A stretch of DNA of 48,143 bases. It comes from CAG-177 sp003514385 (GTDB lineage: Bacteria > Bacillota > Clostridia > Oscillospirales > Acutalibacteraceae). The stretch is from positions 1 through 48,143 of the forward strand of contig JBPPLN010000004.1 in NCBI GenBank assembly GCA_051920445.1, in the 5' to 3' direction. Made by a program: the position numbers and the translations under genes. Below are positions 44,712-48,143 of this stretch, in pieces. The notes beneath the pieces were generated by a model, which worked only from the letters and a program-made list of their open reading frames with translations, was not told the DNA's origin and searched no databases. Every line of letters starts with the position of its first letter. Position 1 is the stretch's first letter.

Positions 44712-46597
44712 TACTTCTTATCCCCCTTGCTTGCCTTTTTCTCTGCGCGTTTTCTTGCTGTTTGTCCGGCTTTCTTTCCGATAGTGCCGCCGATTCCCCT
44801 TGTCGTATGATAAGCGCGTTGTGTAGTGCCTATGACGCTATTTGGATTTGCCGGCATACTCTGCATCCGATTTGTGCTGTTGTCAATATTAATCGTGCCT
44901 TGGAAATTATCCGGGATATTCATACCGCTGTTTGCAGCTTCCTGAATAGATGAATCGTTTAGGCTGTCTCTGCCGGCATTCAGGTTTGATTTATCATCAA
45001 TAGAGGTATTTCCGTTTAGGTTGTCGGCACCGAGGTTATCTGCCGGGGGCGGTGTATTATCGGCGCCAATATTATCCGCTTGTAAATTATCAGTCGGTTT
45101 AGCAGCATCCGGCTGATCTGTACCGGTCGGCATAGCAGCGGCTTCATCTTGCTGCGCGTTGAGATTTGATTTACCGGTCTCATCGTTCTGACCGTTTGCT
45201 GTATTTTCGGTTTTTTGAGAATTGTTGTTTGTATCGTCCGGTTTGTTATCACCGTAAAGGTTATTGGTCGGTGAGTTGTTTTGCGAATTATTTTGTTTGT
45301 TATCTGATTTTTGATGACTGCTGCTCTCATTTTTAAGTGCGGAAGAGCCTTTTTCATTTTTAAAGTTTTGAATCCCGTCTTTAATACCGCCTGCGGCTCC
45401 TACCGCAGCTCCGGCGGCTGCACCGGCTGTACGGCCGATCCCGCCAAAGACGGACTTAACGGCGCTTGTTGCCATAAACATAGTTGCCATAGTCTGAAAT
45501 CCGCTTCTGAGGCCGACATCAATACCAAGCACTTTTTCTATAATATTTGGACCGTCAATAACTGCAAAAGCAAAGAAAACAAGCGCGATTGCTTTAACAA
45601 GGCCGTTTGAAATAGTGGCAGAAATATATGCGCTGCCTAAGTAATAAAATTTAATCATCAGAACTGCCAAGACAAGCACCACATATATAGAGCCGATAGA
45701 TTGCAAAACCTGTTTTGTGCGCTGCCCGTTTGTTAAATCGGATGCCGCAAATATTGTTGCCAACACACCATGCACGGCCAAGTCAAATATCAGTTTCGCC
45801 ACTTTAAAAGCTACAAAGAAAAATGCGATTGTTGTCGCCAGCAATGAAATATAAATAACAAGATAATCTACGTTGTAGCGGTAATACCAACCTGTGAAGT
45901 CCAAACCGAAAAATTTATCCGCTTTGATTTCCTGTACTACCTGTGTTCCGTCTTTATTGGTTTCGATCACATTAAAAAAGTAGTCCGGCGAGTTGAGGTC
46001 GTTTTTCATATCGTCCGTTACTTTTTCGCAAACATCGATATACTCCACGCTGTCTGGATTGCTTTCAAATCCATTTACAGCACCGCCGGTAATGTGGCCG
46101 TCAACAATATCATAGTTTTCAAAACCCTGCTGGTCTATGTAGAGTAAGTCAACAACATTATCTGCGATAAGCTGATCCGACATTTTTGTTTCGCTGCCTA
46201 ATATCGCATCTTTGGCGTCAAGCGTAAGATCATTGAGCATTGTCATTAAGCTCGGCAACGCCGTAATTATCATTACGGCAATTAAAAGATTTTGTAATAC
46301 TTTCGGCCGTTCTTTATCCTTTTGAAAAATCAAGGTTATACCGAGTACAATTAAAGCAAATGCGAAAAGAATGCCTAAAAGCAACCGTACTTCTGTTGTC
46401 GTAAAAATCTTTGTAAGGTCGCCATATTGCGTAAAGTCTAAAAGGCTATACATAGCATCCACAAGTGATTGGGCGGCGTCGCAAAGGAATTTAAGGCCAA
46501 GAGCAATCCACCAACCGAGCTGATGAAGAATATCCGTTAATAAAAAGGTCGATTGGCTAAATACATCCTGCCATTTTCTTAAAACATCTAATCCCAC
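44711..46597 (-). CDS. VirB6/TrbL-like polytopic channel protein with Asn/Asp-rich tail
   Basis: This 628-residue protein has several hydrophobic segments between about residues 15 and 370, including FTTTEVRLLLGILFAFALIV, LLATTIAFFFVAFKVAKLIF and LVKAIALVFFAFAVIDGP. A Gly/Ala-rich stretch follows (GGIGRTAGAAAGAAVGAAGG). A long disordered tail (about 420-628), rich in Asn, Asp, Gln and Lys, has repeated GADN and ADNLGADN units. VirB6-like proteins form the inner channel. The tail is presumably cytoplasmic or extracellular and may bind other components. Confidence 0.82.
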   Translation of the reverse strand: MGLDVLRKWQDVFSQSTFLLTDILHQLGWWIALGLKFLCDAAQSLVDAMYSLLDFTQYGDLTKIFTTTEVRLLLGILFAFALIVLGITLIFQKDKERPKVLQNLLIAVMIITALPSLMTMLNDLTLDAKDAILGSETKMSDQLIADNVVDLLYIDQQGFENYDIVDGHITGGAVNGFESNPDSVEYIDVCEKVTDDMKNDLNSPDYFFNVIETNKDGTQVVQEIKADKFFGLDFTGWYYRYNVDYLVIYISLLATTIAFFFVAFKVAKLIFDLAVHGVLATIFAASDLTNGQRTKQVLQSIGSIYVVLVLAVLMIKFYYLGSAYISATISNGLVKAIALVFFAFAVIDGPNIIEKVLGIDVGLRSGFQTMATMFMATSAVKSVFGGIGRTAGAAAGAAVGAAGGIKDGIQNFKNEKGSSALKNESSSHQKSDNKQNNSQNNSPTNNLYGDNKPDDTNNNSQKTENTANGQNDETGKSNLNAQQDEAAAMPTGTDQPDAAKPTDNLQADNIGADNTPPPADNLGADNLNGNTSIDDKSNLNAGRDSLNDSSIQEAANSGMNIPDNFQGTINIDNSTNRMQSMPANPNSVIGTTQRAYHTTRGIGGTIGKKAGQTARKRAEKKASKGDKK

Positions 46598-46608
46598 ATT
46601 TTCACCGC

Positions 46609-48143
46609 CTATCTTGTTTTTTGTTTAGGTGCTTTTTCTATCATTAAATCAATCAAAGCCTCATATTCGGCCTTGGTAATCTGACTGAGCTGCCTTGCTT
46701 TTTCAAAAACGATAATAGCCTCGCCGACGCGCATGGAATTACAGTTTCTTTGACCTTTTGTAAGCAGTCTCAGTTGATTTTCAATAATTTCTGCCTGTTT
46801 TAATTCTCTAATTGGTTTCAGCGTTTCCGTCGTCTCGTAAGGCTCATAGTAATCTCGTCCTTCATCTCTTGCATCCTGACGTTTCATTTTTTCCTCGAAT
46901 ATCGCATTTGTGTCTATCGTTATATCGAGAAGATCGTAATTACTTTGGCATTGCTTGAACAACTCTAAGCTGCTGAATAAAACGTCTGACGGGAAAATAT
47001 CTTCAAGATACTCATAACGGTATTTAAAAGCTGTTTTACCTGTGTTGAATATTGGATATGCGCGTACCTTTTCATGATTCAAATTACGGCGCTTCGTATA
47101 GCGGATAATTACATTTTCACCCTCTGCCAGATTTGCAAGCGCATTCGCCGTTATCAACGGCCTTTCTTCGTAAACTTCCATAAAAGTTTTATCAAGGGAC
47201 AGATAACGCCCGTTTCTGTGCACATTTGTAACCGTTTCATTTCCTACCGCTTTTGAAAACTCGTCGCGTGTTTCACTGTCTGCGGAAAGAATATATACCT
47301 GATTGCTGCAATTATCTTTGATTGTTTTTGCATGTTCCTTATATTGCTCAAGCTGTGCGTATGACTGAATAATAAAGGTGTAAAGCAATCCTTTACCTGC
47401 GCCGGCACTGACTTTGTTCTGTATATTTGAAAGAGGAATAATATTTCCGAACTCATCGAGGATGTGCATAACATCACGATCACACCTTTTTCGCGGCCTT
47501 TGCGTTGCCCTGCTTGAAAGAGCAAAATACACCTGATCGAGAAAGATATTTACAAGAAAATGCTTTGAGGTGTCCCAGTCCGGGGTAAACATAAAAATGG
47601 CATAAGGATCTTTGCCGAATCCTATATCGTAAATATCAAATGTCGATTTTGCCGTCATTTTCGCAACATCCTCAAAGGTAAATACCGTTAAGGCATCAAA
47701 AAATGAAGAATAGATACTCGCTGCGGTTCGATCCGGTGCGATCTGCGTTGAAAAGAACTTCATCTTTGCCCTGTCGTTTGCCGGCCGTTCTTCAAAAAAT
47801 ACATCCAATGCGGTTTTTCCGTTCTCCGGTTTCCCAACCGGTACGCTTGCTAAATCCATAAAGAGTTTTGCGACAGCAAATAAATTCACTTTGTCCTCAT
47901 TTTCATGTGTCGGTATAAATTCTTTGTCGCTCGGTATGTATTTCAATGCCAGTTTTTCATTTTCGGGCATTTGTTCATAATCTTCTATCGCTTTTTCCCG
48001 CGTTTTCGCGGATCTCAAACGGTCAAAGGCTTTTTGTCTTTTTCTCCATTCAAGAGCATTTGCCGCATTTTGTTTTTCGTCTGCTGTTAAGCAATCTATG
48101 ACTACCGCAATGCACATTGCCGAAAATACAGAAGCGGCCGTGG
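46609..48143 (-). CDS. VirD4-like coupling protein, C-terminal part (continues from position 1)
   Basis: Bases 48066-46609 encode residues 304-788 of the coupling protein whose start is at 909; 48067-48143 repeat 1-77. This part carries the Walker B motif VMHILDEFGNIIPL (Asp507 region). It also has the conserved segment GAGKGLLYTFIIQSYAQLEQYKE, which matches the RecA-like core of VirD4/TraG proteins. The C-terminal helical tail (TTETLKPIRELKQAEIIENQL...) could contact the relaxase. It ends 11 bp before the VirB6-like gene. Confidence 0.93.
   Translation of the reverse strand, partial: TAASVFSAMCIAVVIDCLTADEKQNAANALEWRKRQKAFDRLRSAKTREKAIEDYEQMPENEKLALKYIPSDKEFIPTHENEDKVNLFAVAKLFMDLASVPVGKPENGKTALDVFFEERPANDRAKMKFFSTQIAPDRTAASIYSSFFDALTVFTFEDVAKMTAKSTFDIYDIGFGKDPYAIFMFTPDWDTSKHFLVNIFLDQVYFALSSRATQRPRKRCDRDVMHILDEFGNIIPLSNIQNKVSAGAGKGLLYTFIIQSYAQLEQYKEHAKTIKDNCSNQVYILSADSETRDEFSKAVGNETVTNVHRNGRYLSLDKTFMEVYEERPLITANALANLAEGENVIIRYTKRRNLNHEKVRAYPIFNTGKTAFKYRYEYLEDIFPSDVLFSSLELFKQCQSNYDLLDITIDTNAIFEEKMKRQDARDEGRDYYEPYETTETLKPIRELKQAEIIENQLRLLTKGQRNCNSMRVGEAIIVFEKARQLSQITKAEYEALIDLMIEKAPKQKTR
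48067..48143. repeat. terminal direct repeat, right copy
   Basis: Identical to 1-77; the second copy of the circularisation overlap. Confidence 0.93.

Noticed and set aside
1..48143. Antibiotic resistance genes, tRNA or rRNA genes, transposases or integrases
   Set aside because: None was recognised on either strand, although the Cys-rich KTR-like genes and attenuators resemble those near resistance genes on other elements.

Overview
The first 77 bases are identical to the last 77 (1-77 = 48067-48143), and one coupling-protein gene reads across the join in frame. The window is therefore best read as a complete circular element of about 48,066 bp: a conjugative plasmid or an excised circular integrative element. 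Low GC, strong AGGAG ribosome binding sites, an LPXTG-like surface anchor, a thioester-domain adhesin, a MobL-type relaxase, Cys-rich KTR-like proteins and a DUF5592/VirB3-like protein all point to a Gram-positive host of the Clostridia, probably a gut anaerobe. This placement is inferred from the protein families.

Layout (almost every gene is on the minus strand, read from high to low coordinates). About 48-36 kb, continuing through the join to about 2 kb: a type IV secretion system with VirD4-like coupling protein (909 through the join to 46609), VirB6-like channel, VirB3-like protein, VirB4-associated protein, VirB4 ATPase, M23 peptidase with a lysozyme-like domain, VirB8-like protein, coiled-coil membrane protein, a primase-like zinc finger/P-loop fusion, a CpaE-like protein and a VirB2-like pilin. 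2.3-9.8 kb: a large thioester adhesin, small Cys-rich proteins behind an attenuator, a block of small membrane or hypothetical genes, and a HipA/CtkA-like kinase. 10-12 kb: replication module with a double winged-helix initiator, a leader attenuator, a strongly promoted structured RNA and an iteron array. 12-17.6 kb: RelB/YafQ-type toxin-antitoxin pair, a relaxase carrying about 21 Sel1 repeats, and two accessory mobilisation proteins. 18.4-21.1 kb (plus strand): ECF sigma factor, anti-sigma factor and secreted G1-type peptidase. 21-31.6 kb: probable leading region with DUF3846, SSB, MazF-like and Fic systems, ParAB, serine recombinase, MT-A70 and circularly permuted C5 methyltransferases, and ArdC-like antirestriction protein. 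31.7-35.6 kb: secreted surface proteins and an HNH nuclease.

The most unusual feature is a layered system of dispersed repeats. (A) A perfect 14-bp palindrome, TGTCAATATTGACA, occurs 14 times, 13 between genes and one inside the replication gene. (D) A second imperfect palindrome lies 13 or 24 nt from six of the A copies, two spacings that differ by exactly 11 nt. (E) Seven short elements bounded by TGTAATTCAA/TTGAATTACA occur in two fixed sizes: five are exactly 65 bp and two are exactly 54 bp. The 54-bp pair is inverted and flanks a methyltransferase gene and a promoter, next to a serine recombinase gene. (B) Three near-identical consensus promoters with a built-in 12-bp inverted repeat drive the parAB, ssb and DUF3846 operons, and a diverged fourth lies before the Cys-rich genes. 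Together these look like a plasmid-wide regulatory and recombination network, comparable in layout to the KorB operators of RP4 but with unrelated sequence.
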